A stretch of DNA of 64,000 bases from positions 32,426-96,425 of the forward strand of contig JAEZNB010000078.1 in assembly GCA_023441965.1 (NCBI GenBank). The letters are read 5' to 3'. Of this stretch, positions 34,162 to 42,232 are shown piece after piece (position 1 is the first letter of the stretch; each line of letters begins with the position of its first letter). Origin of the DNA: Bacillota bacterium (GTDB lineage Bacteria > Bacillota > Clostridia > Lachnospirales > Lachnospiraceae). The position numbers and the translations under genes are program-made. Under the pieces are notes generated by a model. The model saw only the letters and a program-made list of their open reading frames with translations, had not been told where the DNA came from and made no database searches.

Positions 34162-35298
34162 ATGACACATACGCTTACAGAACAAGAGCGGAAAAGTATG
34201 AATGACAGAGGACAGCTTCATCAGGGCAACCTTACCCGTATCCGTCGGGTGATGCGAAAAGCGCAGGAAGGGAAGGACCTTACGATAGGCTTTGTCGGTG
34301 GCTCCATCACGGCCGGCTCCTTGGCCAGTAAGCCTGAGAAGTGCTATGCAGCTCATGTCTTTCAGTGGTGGAAAAATCACTTCCCTAAGAGCCATATGAC
34401 CTATATCAATGCAGGAGTCGGAGCGACCAGCTCTCAGTTCGCAGTGGCAAGGGTGGAGGAGGAGCTGCTTCGGTTTCATCCGGATTTCGTAATCGCCGAG
34501 TTCAGTGTAAATGATCAGGATAATGATTTCTATAAGGAAACCTACGAAGGTCTGATCAGAAGAATTCTTCTGCATCCGGCAGAACCTGCCTTGTTTCTGT
34601 TCAATAATGTATTCTATGATGACGGACATAATGCCCAGAGGGTACATAATGAGGTTGCTGCCTATTATGACCTTCCTGTTGTCAGCATGAAGGAAAGTAT
34701 CTATGAGGAAGTAAAAAAGGGTACTCTTAGAGGGGAAGAGATCACTCCGGACCAGCTGCATCCCAATGATTACGGACATGAGCTGGTGGCCGGAGTCATT
34801 CTCCAACGGCTGGATGATATCTATCAGAGCTTAGACCAATATCAAGATCCGGCACCTACCTATACCATACCCGGCAACACCTTGACCGCCAACCGGTTCT
34901 TTGCCTCCATCCGCCTTAGTAATATCAATACTACCCCCAATATGTATGGATTTCTGACGGATAAGGAAGCAAAGGCCGGATGCTGGGATGTCTTCCGAGG
35001 AGGCTGGTATGGATACCGTCGGGGAGACAGAATCTGCTTTCAGGTTACTGCCTCCCTGATTTCAATCCAGTATCGGAAGTATGCCAAACATCCTGCTCCC
35101 ATTGCTCTGGCTGTCTTAGATGGAGATGAGGGGCAGGCATCGGTGCTCGATGCTAACTTCCGGGAGACCTGGGGGGATTGTCTCTATCTTCAGGATATCA
35201 AACTCTCCGGAGAGCGAGGATACCACACCCTGGAAATTAGGATTCAGGAGGAAGCAGAAGAGAAGGCCTTCTATCTGGCATCGGTCATCATTGCATAA
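34162..35298 (+). CDS. SGNH-type carbohydrate esterase with C-terminal beta module, probable acetyl-mannan esterase (CE17-like)
   Basis: About 378 residues, no signal peptide. SGNH hydrolase domain in the first 220 residues: nucleophile Ser48 in GFVGGSIT, Gly in NAGVGAT, Asn in EFSVNDQD, and Asp197/His200 in TPDQLHPND. A C-terminal beta-rich domain (about 230-378; CWDVFRGGWYGYRRGD) follows. This order resembles intracellular acetylmannan esterases of family CE17 in Roseburia mannan loci, and removal of acetyl groups would be needed before phosphorolysis. The CE2 family is an alternative. The start at 34162 follows GGAGGG; the longer frame upstream lacks a ribosome site. Confidence 0.78.
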   Translation: MTHTLTEQERKSMNDRGQLHQGNLTRIRRVMRKAQEGKDLTIGFVGGSITAGSLASKPEKCYAAHVFQWWKNHFPKSHMTYINAGVGATSSQFAVARVEEELLRFHPDFVIAEFSVNDQDNDFYKETYEGLIRRILLHPAEPALFLFNNVFYDDGHNAQRVHNEVAAYYDLPVVSMKESIYEEVKKGTLRGEEITPDQLHPNDYGHELVAGVILQRLDDIYQSLDQYQDPAPTYTIPGNTLTANRFFASIRLSNINTTPNMYGFLTDKEAKAGCWDVFRGGWYGYRRGDRICFQVTASLISIQYRKYAKHPAPIALAVLDGDEGQASVLDANFRETWGDCLYLQDIKLSGERGYHTLEIRIQEEAEEKAFYLASVIIA

Positions 35299-35379
35299 CA
35301 ATTTTTTGCAGTCTTATAGGAAAGTAATAATGAGTTTAGGAAGAAATAAAACATTTCATAAGAAAGAGGGGGCGTAAGG

Positions 35380-36507
35380 ATGTTAGCACAGACACCGCCG
35401 ATGGGCTGGAACTCCTGGAATACCTTTGGGTGGGAGATATCCGATGATTTGATCCGCAGTACCGCCGATTGCTTTCATGACACCGGTTTATATGAGGCAG
35501 GATACAGATATTTGGTTATAGACGACTGCTGGTCGGAGAGGAAGAGGTACAGCAATGGACTGCTGGTTCCCGATCCGAGAAAATTTCCTCATGGAATGAA
35601 GGCAGTGGCTGATTATGTCCACGCCAAGGGCTTAAAGTTCGGTATGTATTCCTGTGCGGGAACCATGACCTGTGGAGGACACCCTTCCAGTCTGGAGCAT
35701 GAATTTACGGATGCACAGACCTTTGCAGAGTGGGGTGTGGATTTTCTGAAATATGATTATTGCTATAAGCCCCATCATATTCCGGGGCATATCCTTTATA
35801 AGCGGATGGGGATGGCCCTTCGGAATTGTGGCAGGGAGATTCTCTTCTCGGCCTGCAACTGGGGGAATGATAACTCTCATGAGTGGATCAGGTCCACCGG
35901 TGCTCATATGTACCGGTCCACCGGTGATATTCAGGATAACTGGGAGTCCATTAAGAGGCTGGCCTTAAGCCAATGGAATAGGGAATGCTACAGTGCTCCC
36001 TACTGCTACAATGATATTGATATGTTGGTCGTAGGGATGTATGGGAAGGGAAATGTAGCCTTAGGAGGCTGTACGGACGAAGAATACAGGACCCACTTCT
36101 CTCTTTGGTGTATGATGAATTCTCCCCTGATGATTGGCTGTGACATCCGTCATATGAACGAAGCCACCAAGGAGATTCTGACCAACAAGGAAGTCATTGC
36201 CCTGAATCAGGATCCGGAGGGCAGACAGGCTTATAGTATGGAGCAGTGGAACAATCCGGAGGTAAAGATCTATGTGAAGCCCTTGTCGGATGGGAGCTTC
36301 GGGATCGGAATATTTAACCTGGGAGATACCAGGGGTGAGGGCTCCCTGCAGTTCTGGGATATGGGACTTCCCTCCTCCTCCGGTTACGGCTTTTCTCTTC
36401 GTGATCTGTGGGCGCATGAGGAGGTCGGAATCTTCAAGGAGCATGTGACACACTGGCTGGAACCCCATCATTGTAAGATCTATCGGGCAAGGCTGGTGAA
36501 GGTCTAA
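35380..36507 (+). CDS. Alpha-galactosidase (GH27)
   Basis: 375 residues, cytoplasmic. Begins TPPMGWNSWNTFG, the classic GH27 opening. The YLVIDDCW segment, nucleophile Asp126 in FLKYDYC and acid/base Asp183 in STGDIQDNW are all present, as is NDIDMLVVG. It should remove alpha-1,6-galactosyl side chains from galactomannan oligosaccharides (context inference). GAGGGGG precedes the ATG. The next gene starts directly after its stop. Confidence 0.92.
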   Translation: MLAQTPPMGWNSWNTFGWEISDDLIRSTADCFHDTGLYEAGYRYLVIDDCWSERKRYSNGLLVPDPRKFPHGMKAVADYVHAKGLKFGMYSCAGTMTCGGHPSSLEHEFTDAQTFAEWGVDFLKYDYCYKPHHIPGHILYKRMGMALRNCGREILFSACNWGNDNSHEWIRSTGAHMYRSTGDIQDNWESIKRLALSQWNRECYSAPYCYNDIDMLVVGMYGKGNVALGGCTDEEYRTHFSLWCMMNSPLMIGCDIRHMNEATKEILTNKEVIALNQDPEGRQAYSMEQWNNPEVKIYVKPLSDGSFGIGIFNLGDTRGEGSLQFWDMGLPSSSGYGFSLRDLWAHEEVGIFKEHVTHWLEPHHCKIYRARLVKV

Positions 36508-36711
36508 ATGGAGACTGGGGCAAATTATTGCCTGGAATGTGGCAAAAAGCTGGATAGAGATGAGATTGCCATTTATCTGAAGCTGGTCAACAGGGGAGCC
36601 AAGGAGTACCTCTGCATTCCCTGTCTTGCCAGGTATTTCAAATGCAGGGAGGAAGACATCCACACCAGAATAGAAAGCCTTAGAAGGATGGGATGCAGTT
36701 TATTTATCTAG
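36508..36711 (+). CDS. Small protein with two CxxC pairs
   Basis: 67 residues. CLECGKKL near residues 8-14 and CIPCLARYF near 36-39 form two CxxC knuckles, suggesting a zinc ribbon. It begins directly after the GH27 stop (TAAATG), so it is probably translated by coupling. I recognise no named family. Being between GH27 and GH113, it is part of the mannan transcript; its role is unknown. Confidence 0.6.
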   Translation: METGANYCLECGKKLDRDEIAIYLKLVNRGAKEYLCIPCLARYFKCREEDIHTRIESLRRMGCSLFI

Positions 36712-36756
36712 TACATGGATGCCATGATATAGACAGCAGCAGAAGGGAGCATAAGA

Positions 36757-37743
36757 ATGTGGATAAAGGGCTTTACCTATGGTTGGAAAGCAGTCAGAGG
36801 AGCTTATCGGACGGAGAGGGCAATTGCCTCTCAGGACAAGCTCTTTGATCTGGGGATTAATTGGATGTGCCTGGCTTTTTATGTTGAGCAGAAGAGCTTT
36901 GCCTCCACCGAGATATATTACGATTATCGCAAGACAATAACAGATAAGGATATCAGCTTTGCCATAAAACGGGCCCATGAAAGAGGAATTAAGGTATGCT
37001 TAAAGCCGGTCATTAACAGTGCAGATAACATGTGGCGGGCTTTGATTGATTTCCCCGACGGGGATATGTTGGGGCAGGATCGCTATTGGGGCGCTTGGTT
37101 TGAATATTATACGGCTTTTCTCTGTCACTATGCGGAGCTGGCAGAGGACACCGGCTGTGAGATGCTTTGTGTCGGCTGCGAGATGAGCGGAACAGAACGG
37201 AAGGAGACATATTGGCGGGAGCTGATTCAGAAGGTCCGAGCCATCTACAGCGGTCCGATCGTCTATAACACAAATCACGGCAGGGAGGAGATGGTTCCCT
37301 GGTTTGATGCCGTAGATTATATCGGTACCAGTGCTTATTATCGCATCGGTAAGGTCCCGAAGGATACGATGGAGCATATGCTTCAGGCCTGGAGTAAGGT
37401 GGGAGAGGGGCTGGAGCGTATCAGTGATAAATATGGGAAGCAGATTATCTTCATGGAGATCGGCTGCAGGAGTGCGGAGGGCTGTGCGACGATGCCCTGG
37501 GATTTTGCTCACAGGGAGCTCCCCTGGGATGAGGAGGAGCAGGCCGCTTTCTATGATTCTTGTCTGATGGCCTTCCGGGATAAGAAGTGGTTTGCCGGAG
37601 CCTTCTGGTGGGACTGGAGTACGGAGGTGTATAGCACCCGAGAGGAAGCGATGAAGGACAGGGGCTTTGATATTCATCTGAAGAAGGCGGAAACAGTAAT
37701 CAAGAGATGGTATCAGCAAGCCGACACAGATGATATGTGCTAA
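36757..37743 (+). CDS. Beta-mannanase/mannosidase of family GH113
   Basis: 328 residues without signal peptide, so it should cut mannooligosaccharides inside the cell. The start MWIKGFTYGWKAVRGAY and FYVEQKSFAS fit GH113. Probable acid/base Glu142 lies in CVGCEM and nucleophile Glu234 in IIFMEIGCR; WWDWSTE near residue 290 lines the active site in the family. AAGGGA lies 8 bases before the ATG. Last gene of the plus-strand locus; its last codons lie in a tandemly duplicated 35-base segment. Confidence 0.88.
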   Translation: MWIKGFTYGWKAVRGAYRTERAIASQDKLFDLGINWMCLAFYVEQKSFASTEIYYDYRKTITDKDISFAIKRAHERGIKVCLKPVINSADNMWRALIDFPDGDMLGQDRYWGAWFEYYTAFLCHYAELAEDTGCEMLCVGCEMSGTERKETYWRELIQKVRAIYSGPIVYNTNHGREEMVPWFDAVDYIGTSAYYRIGKVPKDTMEHMLQAWSKVGEGLERISDKYGKQIIFMEIGCRSAEGCATMPWDFAHRELPWDEEEQAAFYDSCLMAFRDKKWFAGAFWWDWSTEVYSTREEAMKDRGFDIHLKKAETVIKRWYQQADTDDMC

Positions 37744-37782
37744 GGTATATCAGCAGGCCGACACAGATGATATGTGCTAAGA
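37711..37782 (+). repeat. 37-bp-period tandem duplication across the GH113 stop codon
   Basis: The 35 bases at 37711-37745 recur at 37748-37782 with one mismatch; a degenerate third copy follows. The second copy is outside the coding region and out of frame. This looks like replication slippage. Confidence 0.85.
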
Positions 37783-37876
37783 TATATCAGGCCGATAATA
37801 GATCGTATGCCCTAAAGGGATATCGGACAGCTGACACAGTGCTCTAACTTATCAGTAGACTGAATAAGGGATCAAA

Positions 37877-37921
37877 AGGGCTGCATCACAATCCATTATT
37901 GGTTCCTTGTGATGCAGCCCT
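37877..37921. terminator. Bidirectional terminator between GH113 and the chemoreceptor
   Basis: A perfect 15-bp stem (37877-37891 with 37907-37921) with a 15-base loop. On the minus strand it is followed by a T-run, so it serves the chemoreceptor gene best. Confidence 0.85.
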
Positions 37922-37942
37922 AAATGTTATCTATTGAGCGCT

Positions 37943-40090
37943 TTATTCACTTACACTACGGAAATCGACGACTTCGGTTCTCGTATAAGAGATACTCTCC
38001 GGTACCTCTCCGGCCACCAGATAATTGTATAATGCAATGATCGGATCATGGCCCTGTCCGAAGGGATCCTGACCCATAGCAGCGTATACGATACCTTCCT
38101 TGATCATCTCAATTACATTATTATCATAATCGAAGCATACCAGCTTGGTCTTACCGATTCTGCCTGTTTCCCTGATGGCTCTGGCGGCTCCGGCAATACC
38201 GCCGGTTACAATAACAAATACCTTGATATCCGGGTAGGAAGCCAAGGCTTCCATCGCCTGCTTATATACCACCTCATCGCTTAACTCAGCCTCGATTTCC
38301 AGGGCCAGCTTGACTTTCTTTCTCTTACCTAAGGCTTCCAGCACCGCATCACGGCGTACCTTGTTGATGGAGGTATTCAGGCCACCGCGGATAATTGCGT
38401 ATTCTCCTTCTCCCTCGGTTGCTTTCGCCACCAGCTCACCGGCCATCAGACCGGCAGCATAGACATCGGGACCGAAGTAGGAGAGTCTCTCAGTACCTTC
38501 TTTGAAATCACAGTTGAAAGCCATTACCGGAATATTCTTCTTATTCGCTGCTTCTACATGTGTCTCGATATCTCCGATAAAGCCAGGTGCGATCACACCG
38601 TCATAGCCTGCATCGATCTTCTCACGGAAGATCCTGTTGAAGCTGTCGTCTACTCTTTCAAAGCCTATGTAATCTACGTCTACATTCTTTGTCTTCAGCT
38701 CATTCTGCGCATACAGGGCACCCTGTCTTACGCCGTGCCAGAAGGGATGATCCAGAGGGCTTACCATGGCAATCCGTAATCTCTTCTGACTGATCTGGCT
38801 GACAGGTACGATGGAGGTCCGGAAGCGCTTCAGCAGTCTCTCTATGCCTGATAACATATTCTGAAGAGATAAAGCCTGATTATTGATTTCCTCGTTCTCC
38901 GCCAGCTCTTCCTGGGTAACTGCCGCCACATCCTGGGTGATGGAGGAGATTTCGTTGGAAGCATCGTGGAGGATTAAGCCTCTTTCATTGATACCCTTGG
39001 TATTCTCATCGATCAGTCTGGATTCCTCATAAACCTTCTTCATATCCTCATTCAGGATATTTGCATTCTTATTGATGGTATAGAAGGATTCCTTCACGGA
39101 ATCGAAAATCTGCTTACTGATGTTAAAGCTCTCCATACAGTTATCGATACTGTCACTGACCTTCTCATTGCTGTTGAAGATATTGGTCAACAGCTTATTG
39201 ATCTGTCCGATGCTATCTCTGGTCAGAGCGGACAGTTTGTTCATCTCCTGTGCCACGACGACGAAGCCTCTTCCTGCTTCACCGGCTCTGGCAGCCTCTA
39301 CTGCGGAATTTAAGGAGAGCAGCTTCAGCTGTTCGGTGATGTTGATGATCAGGCTGTTCACCTGGTCAATCTCCTTCAGATGAGTATTCAGGTTATCGAT
39401 AAAGGAAGCTGTATCGGTTAAATTCGTGGAGATAACATCCATCTGCTCATTGTATTTATCCAGTCGATCTGAGCCTTCCTCCGAAATCTTAACCGTATTC
39501 TCAACAAAGCCCTCAATATTTGCCAGGCTGTTCGTAATACTATTCGTTCTTTCACTGACCTCTTGGATACGATCCAGGGTGTCCTTCACGATCTTGAGCT
39601 GCTCTTGTGCTTTCTCGGCTACCGTGGACATATTGGATGCGATCTGCTCATTTCCCTTATAGCTCATGTCGAGGCTCTTGGTTACCTTATCAACTGCGTC
39701 GGAGAGAATGATGACATTACTCTTGGTAGACTCGATGAAGCTTAAGAGATTTCTCTTCATATCGTTGAAAGCTAGGGTCAGGGTCTCAAGTCCCTTTGTC
39801 TTATCTTCAATGATATCACTGATATTTAGTTTGCCCTGAGAAAGCAAAGTGGCATTGTCGTCAATTAAATTAATCGCCTTGAAGAAGCGCAGCAGTAGGA
39901 ATAAGAGAACACCCAGAGACAGGATGACCAAGGAAAATCCGATAGAAAAGACGGGATTTCTCTCTTTCCTGATGGTTAAATAAAAAATGAACAGGAACAG
40001 CAGGAACGCAAGGATAGCTGAGGTCATAGAAAGTATGAAAAATCTGGTATTATTTCGCTTTATCCCCTTATTGGCTTGTTTTTCTGACAT
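37943..40090 (-). CDS. Chemoreceptor with C-terminal sugar-binding (PBP type 1) domain
   Basis: 715 residues. Two membrane spans close together (about 17-40 and 47-70) leave almost no outside loop. A helical region follows, with the methyl-accepting signalling tip at about 254-285 (QLKLLSLNSAVEAARAGEAGRGF-type, VVVAQEMNKLS). From about residue 437 to the end there is a complete periplasmic-binding-protein-like domain of the ribose/LacI type (LRIAMVSPLDHPFWHGV; YDGVIAPGF; IPVMAFNCDF; GGIAGAARAIRETG; LVCFDYDNNVIEMIKEG). By topology this sensor is in the cytoplasm, so it would read an imported sugar. GGGGAGG precedes the ATG. Confidence 0.88.
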   Translation of the reverse strand: MSEKQANKGIKRNNTRFFILSMTSAILAFLLFLFIFYLTIRKERNPVFSIGFSLVILSLGVLLFLLLRFFKAINLIDDNATLLSQGKLNISDIIEDKTKGLETLTLAFNDMKRNLLSFIESTKSNVIILSDAVDKVTKSLDMSYKGNEQIASNMSTVAEKAQEQLKIVKDTLDRIQEVSERTNSITNSLANIEGFVENTVKISEEGSDRLDKYNEQMDVISTNLTDTASFIDNLNTHLKEIDQVNSLIINITEQLKLLSLNSAVEAARAGEAGRGFVVVAQEMNKLSALTRDSIGQINKLLTNIFNSNEKVSDSIDNCMESFNISKQIFDSVKESFYTINKNANILNEDMKKVYEESRLIDENTKGINERGLILHDASNEISSITQDVAAVTQEELAENEEINNQALSLQNMLSGIERLLKRFRTSIVPVSQISQKRLRIAMVSPLDHPFWHGVRQGALYAQNELKTKNVDVDYIGFERVDDSFNRIFREKIDAGYDGVIAPGFIGDIETHVEAANKKNIPVMAFNCDFKEGTERLSYFGPDVYAAGLMAGELVAKATEGEGEYAIIRGGLNTSINKVRRDAVLEALGKRKKVKLALEIEAELSDEVVYKQAMEALASYPDIKVFVIVTGGIAGAARAIRETGRIGKTKLVCFDYDNNVIEMIKEGIVYAAMGQDPFGQGHDPIIALYNYLVAGEVPESISYTRTEVVDFRSVSE

Positions 40091-40404
40091 AAATATCCTC
40101 CCCGTTTTACTTAATGATTGTCATAAGACCCAGCTTCAGACAGATGATACGCATTATACTCTTTATGAATGTCGTATATTTCATTGTTTATTATCAATTT
40201 TATCATTATTAGGTCGGAAATACAATAGATAAATCTATTTTCGCTGTCGTTATCGGCCTTCCCTAATCACCTGCCGGACATGTGCAAGCTTTCAGTTTAG
40301 GTCTCGGGATATCAAATGGGTGGCATAATCCGGGAGATCGGTTGATATAAATTAATGAGATATCTGAAGGGGTAACGTAAAGAAGAGATGCAACGTTACA
40401 GAGG
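40091..40404. other. Intergenic region between divergent genes
   Basis: AT-rich for the first 150 bases. On the minus strand a TATAAT near 40160 could be the -10 of the chemoreceptor promoter, but no good -35 was found. I see no RNA gene. Confidence 0.3.
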
Positions 40405-40413
40405 GTGAACGGA

Positions 40414-40854
40414 GTGGAGTATTCGGAGCAAAAAAGACGGGTAAAGGAGAATATCAGGGAGATCTGCCATTTAAGCCAGATGCAGGTATTGGCAGCCTCC
40501 TATCATCAGAAGAATTATTTTCAGCAGCAGATTGACCGCAGAGCGGAGGAGATCCTTCAGCAGCTGGAGCTACCGGATCAAAGGGAGAATGGGCAGGAGG
40601 AGCCTGTCTTAAGGGAGTTCACGGTGGAGGAGCTGACTGAGTATAACGGAGCGGATGGTAAGCCTGTCTATGTGGCGGTGAATGGAAGGGTATACGATCT
40701 GAGCAGTGTTCCGGCCTGGACAGGTGGAATGCATAACAGCTTAAGGGCAGGACAGGACCTAAGCAGCTGGTTCAATAGCTGCCATGGGGGTTTTCTTACC
40801 GTGCTGGAGCGATACCCTCTCGTGGGTATTTTGAAGGAGTCCTCTCCTTCATGA
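40414..40854 (+). CDS. Cytochrome b5-like heme/steroid-binding domain protein
   Basis: About 146 residues. An N-terminal helical part with Gln-rich stretches (residues 1-55) is followed by a cytochrome b5-like domain: REFTVEELTEYNGADGKPVYVAVNGRVYDLS, then GGMHNSLRAGQDLSSWFNSCHG. His in GGMH and in NSCHG could be axial heme ligands. No membrane anchor. Redox or heme-binding partner unknown. I prefer the GTG at 40414 (GAGGG 8 bases upstream) to the GTG at 40405. Confidence 0.75.
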   Translation: MEYSEQKRRVKENIREICHLSQMQVLAASYHQKNYFQQQIDRRAEEILQQLELPDQRENGQEEPVLREFTVEELTEYNGADGKPVYVAVNGRVYDLSSVPAWTGGMHNSLRAGQDLSSWFNSCHGGFLTVLERYPLVGILKESSPS

Positions 40855-40856
40855 AT

Positions 40857-40887
40857 AAGAAGAGCGCCGGTGCTCCGGCGCTTCTTA
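40857..40887. terminator. Bidirectional terminator
   Basis: A GC-rich hairpin (CGCCGG-TGCT-CCGGCG core with AAGAAG / CTTCTT flanks) between the convergent b5-like and Gly-rich genes. Confidence 0.75.
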
Positions 40888-40909
40888 TATCGCTGTTAAG
40901 TATGGATGC

Positions 40910-41374
40910 TTAAATCGCATTATGGCAAAAGGCTGCGATTCTGTCGATCGGAATATCACAGACCGACCCTACTTTGAATTTGTGATGATGCCTTTGACCA
41001 TTGCCCATACCGCCACCGATACCGCCACCGATGCCACCGCCGACACCGCCACCGATACCATTGGCTATTTTGCCGATGCCACCGCCGATACCACCGCCGA
41101 TACCACCGCCGATGCCACCGCCGCAGCCTTCCTCTTCTCCCATGAGATCACTGCCCATACTACCATTGAAAGGACTGGTCGGTGCAGTACCCTGTTGCGT
41201 CAGCAATCTTACGAAATCGCAATTAACGGCCAGGATAACTCCGGTAAAGCCACCGCCGCTGACACCTCCGCTGGTTGTAAAGATTGTAACTGTCTGGCCG
41301 ATAAAATCACACAGATGTCTGGCTAAGCTTTGACCTCTGATGCCATTTTGATTACCATTATTTGAAAATCCCAT
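40910..41374 (-). CDS. Sm-like small protein with inserted Gly-rich repeats (paralogue 1)
   Basis: 154 residues, family not recognised. N-terminal part FIGQTVTIFTTSGG-SGGGFTGVILAVNCDFVRL and C-terminal part VGSVCDIPIDRIAAFCHN suggest a small beta-barrel of the Sm/DUF2642 kind. Between them lies a run of GGGI/GGGV units (about 85-125), absent from the neighbouring paralogue at 41515. GGAGGT ribosome site. Gly-rich low-complexity proteins with such domains could be spore coat or surface proteins, but this is a guess. Confidence 0.6.
   Translation of the reverse strand: MGFSNNGNQNGIRGQSLARHLCDFIGQTVTIFTTSGGVSGGGFTGVILAVNCDFVRLLTQQGTAPTSPFNGSMGSDLMGEEEGCGGGIGGGIGGGIGGGIGKIANGIGGGVGGGIGGGIGGGMGNGQRHHHKFKVGSVCDIPIDRIAAFCHNAI
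41009..41124 (-). repeat. 12-bp tandem repeat coding for GGGI units
   Basis: Two blocks (41009-41069 and 41081-41124) of imperfect 12-base units, each coding for four residues (Gly-Gly-Gly-Ile/Val), inside the preceding gene. Repeat number is likely to vary between strains. Confidence 0.75.
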
Positions 41375-41514
41375 ATCGATACCTCCAATCTGTCTAAGCT
41401 TCGGGAATAACTTATTTTCGATTCAACCATGGTATATTGTATGTTCTATTCTGCGGTATCGTGTCATTTTAAGACTTAACATACGATATTGTACGGAAAG
41501 ACGCCTGCTTTCTG

Positions 41515-41835
41515 TCAAACAGAATTATGACAGAAGGAAGCGATCTTATCTACCGGAATGTCGCATATGGAACCCACTTCAAAGCCATCGGGCTCATGTT
41601 TCTTTCTCCTTGAAAGCAATCCCATGGGGTTGCCGTTCGTTTCCGTATCACAGATACTTTCGCTTAAGGGACTGGCCGGAGGAGTACCAAACTTTATTAC
41701 TAATCTGACAAAGCAGGAATTCACTCCGAATAGAACACCGGTAAAGCCACAGCCCGAAGTACCTCCGCTGGTTGTGAAGATGGTTACGGTTTCTCCGATG
41801 AAGCGGGAGATATGCTCCAGTAAGCTACAATCCAT
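41515..41835 (-). CDS. Sm-like small protein (paralogue 2, without Gly repeats)
   Basis: 106 residues, clearly homologous to the product at 40910-41374: FIGETVTIFTTSGGTSG, FTGVLFGVNSCFVRL and VGSICDIPVDKIASFCHN align along the length. The middle is a charged spacer (SRRKKHEPDG) in place of the Gly repeats. AAGGAGG ribosome site. Tandem duplication followed by divergence; function unknown. Confidence 0.62.
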   Translation of the reverse strand: MDCSLLEHISRFIGETVTIFTTSGGTSGCGFTGVLFGVNSCFVRLVIKFGTPPASPLSESICDTETNGNPMGLLSRRKKHEPDGFEVGSICDIPVDKIASFCHNSV

Positions 41836-41955
41836 ATAGATTCCTCCTTAATGATATTGGCAGAATAACAGTATCATACCTGCATCCTGATATATCATAT
41901 GCAGCATCAGACATAATGCGACATAATATACAGAAAAAGATGTTTCCGGTGAAAA

Positions 41956-42177
41956 GGTAGCTGTTTCACATATAGCTATAAAGCTACACAAGGCTCCCTA
42001 TATGCTCCCCTCACGCACTGGTTCCTGGACAGATTTCAATTATGTGTGCCAGATTCGGATGCCTACATCCGCATCTGGACACGGCATAATTTTCATTCTG
42101 TTCAGCAAACAGTGCATTATGGGAAACATATAGAGAACCTCGTGTAGCATTTAGGCTATATGTGAAACAGCCCTACC
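41956..42177. repeat. 222-bp imperfect palindrome, MITE-like or giant hairpin
   Basis: Terminal arms of about 50 bases (41956-42005 and 42126-42177) are inverted copies with about 80 percent identity. Pairing continues inward (AATTATG with CATAATT; CCAGAT with ATCTGG) to a closing stem GGATG / CATCC with a 4-base loop at 42062-42065. It has no open reading frame and no clear target duplication. It lies between the Sm-like genes and GH1. Confidence 0.75.
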
Positions 42178-42232
42178 AATATGTTAAGCGATTGCTCCGA
42201 CGACATGAGTATATCAACAACTGTAATATTCG

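Noticed and set aside
37000..37719. Minus-strand 239-codon frame
   Set aside because: Lies fully antisense to GH113, which has clear catalytic motifs; shadow frame caused by codon bias.
41009..41124. Regular short repeats considered as a CRISPR array
   Set aside because: The 12-bp unit is tandem without spacers and codes in frame for Gly-rich protein.
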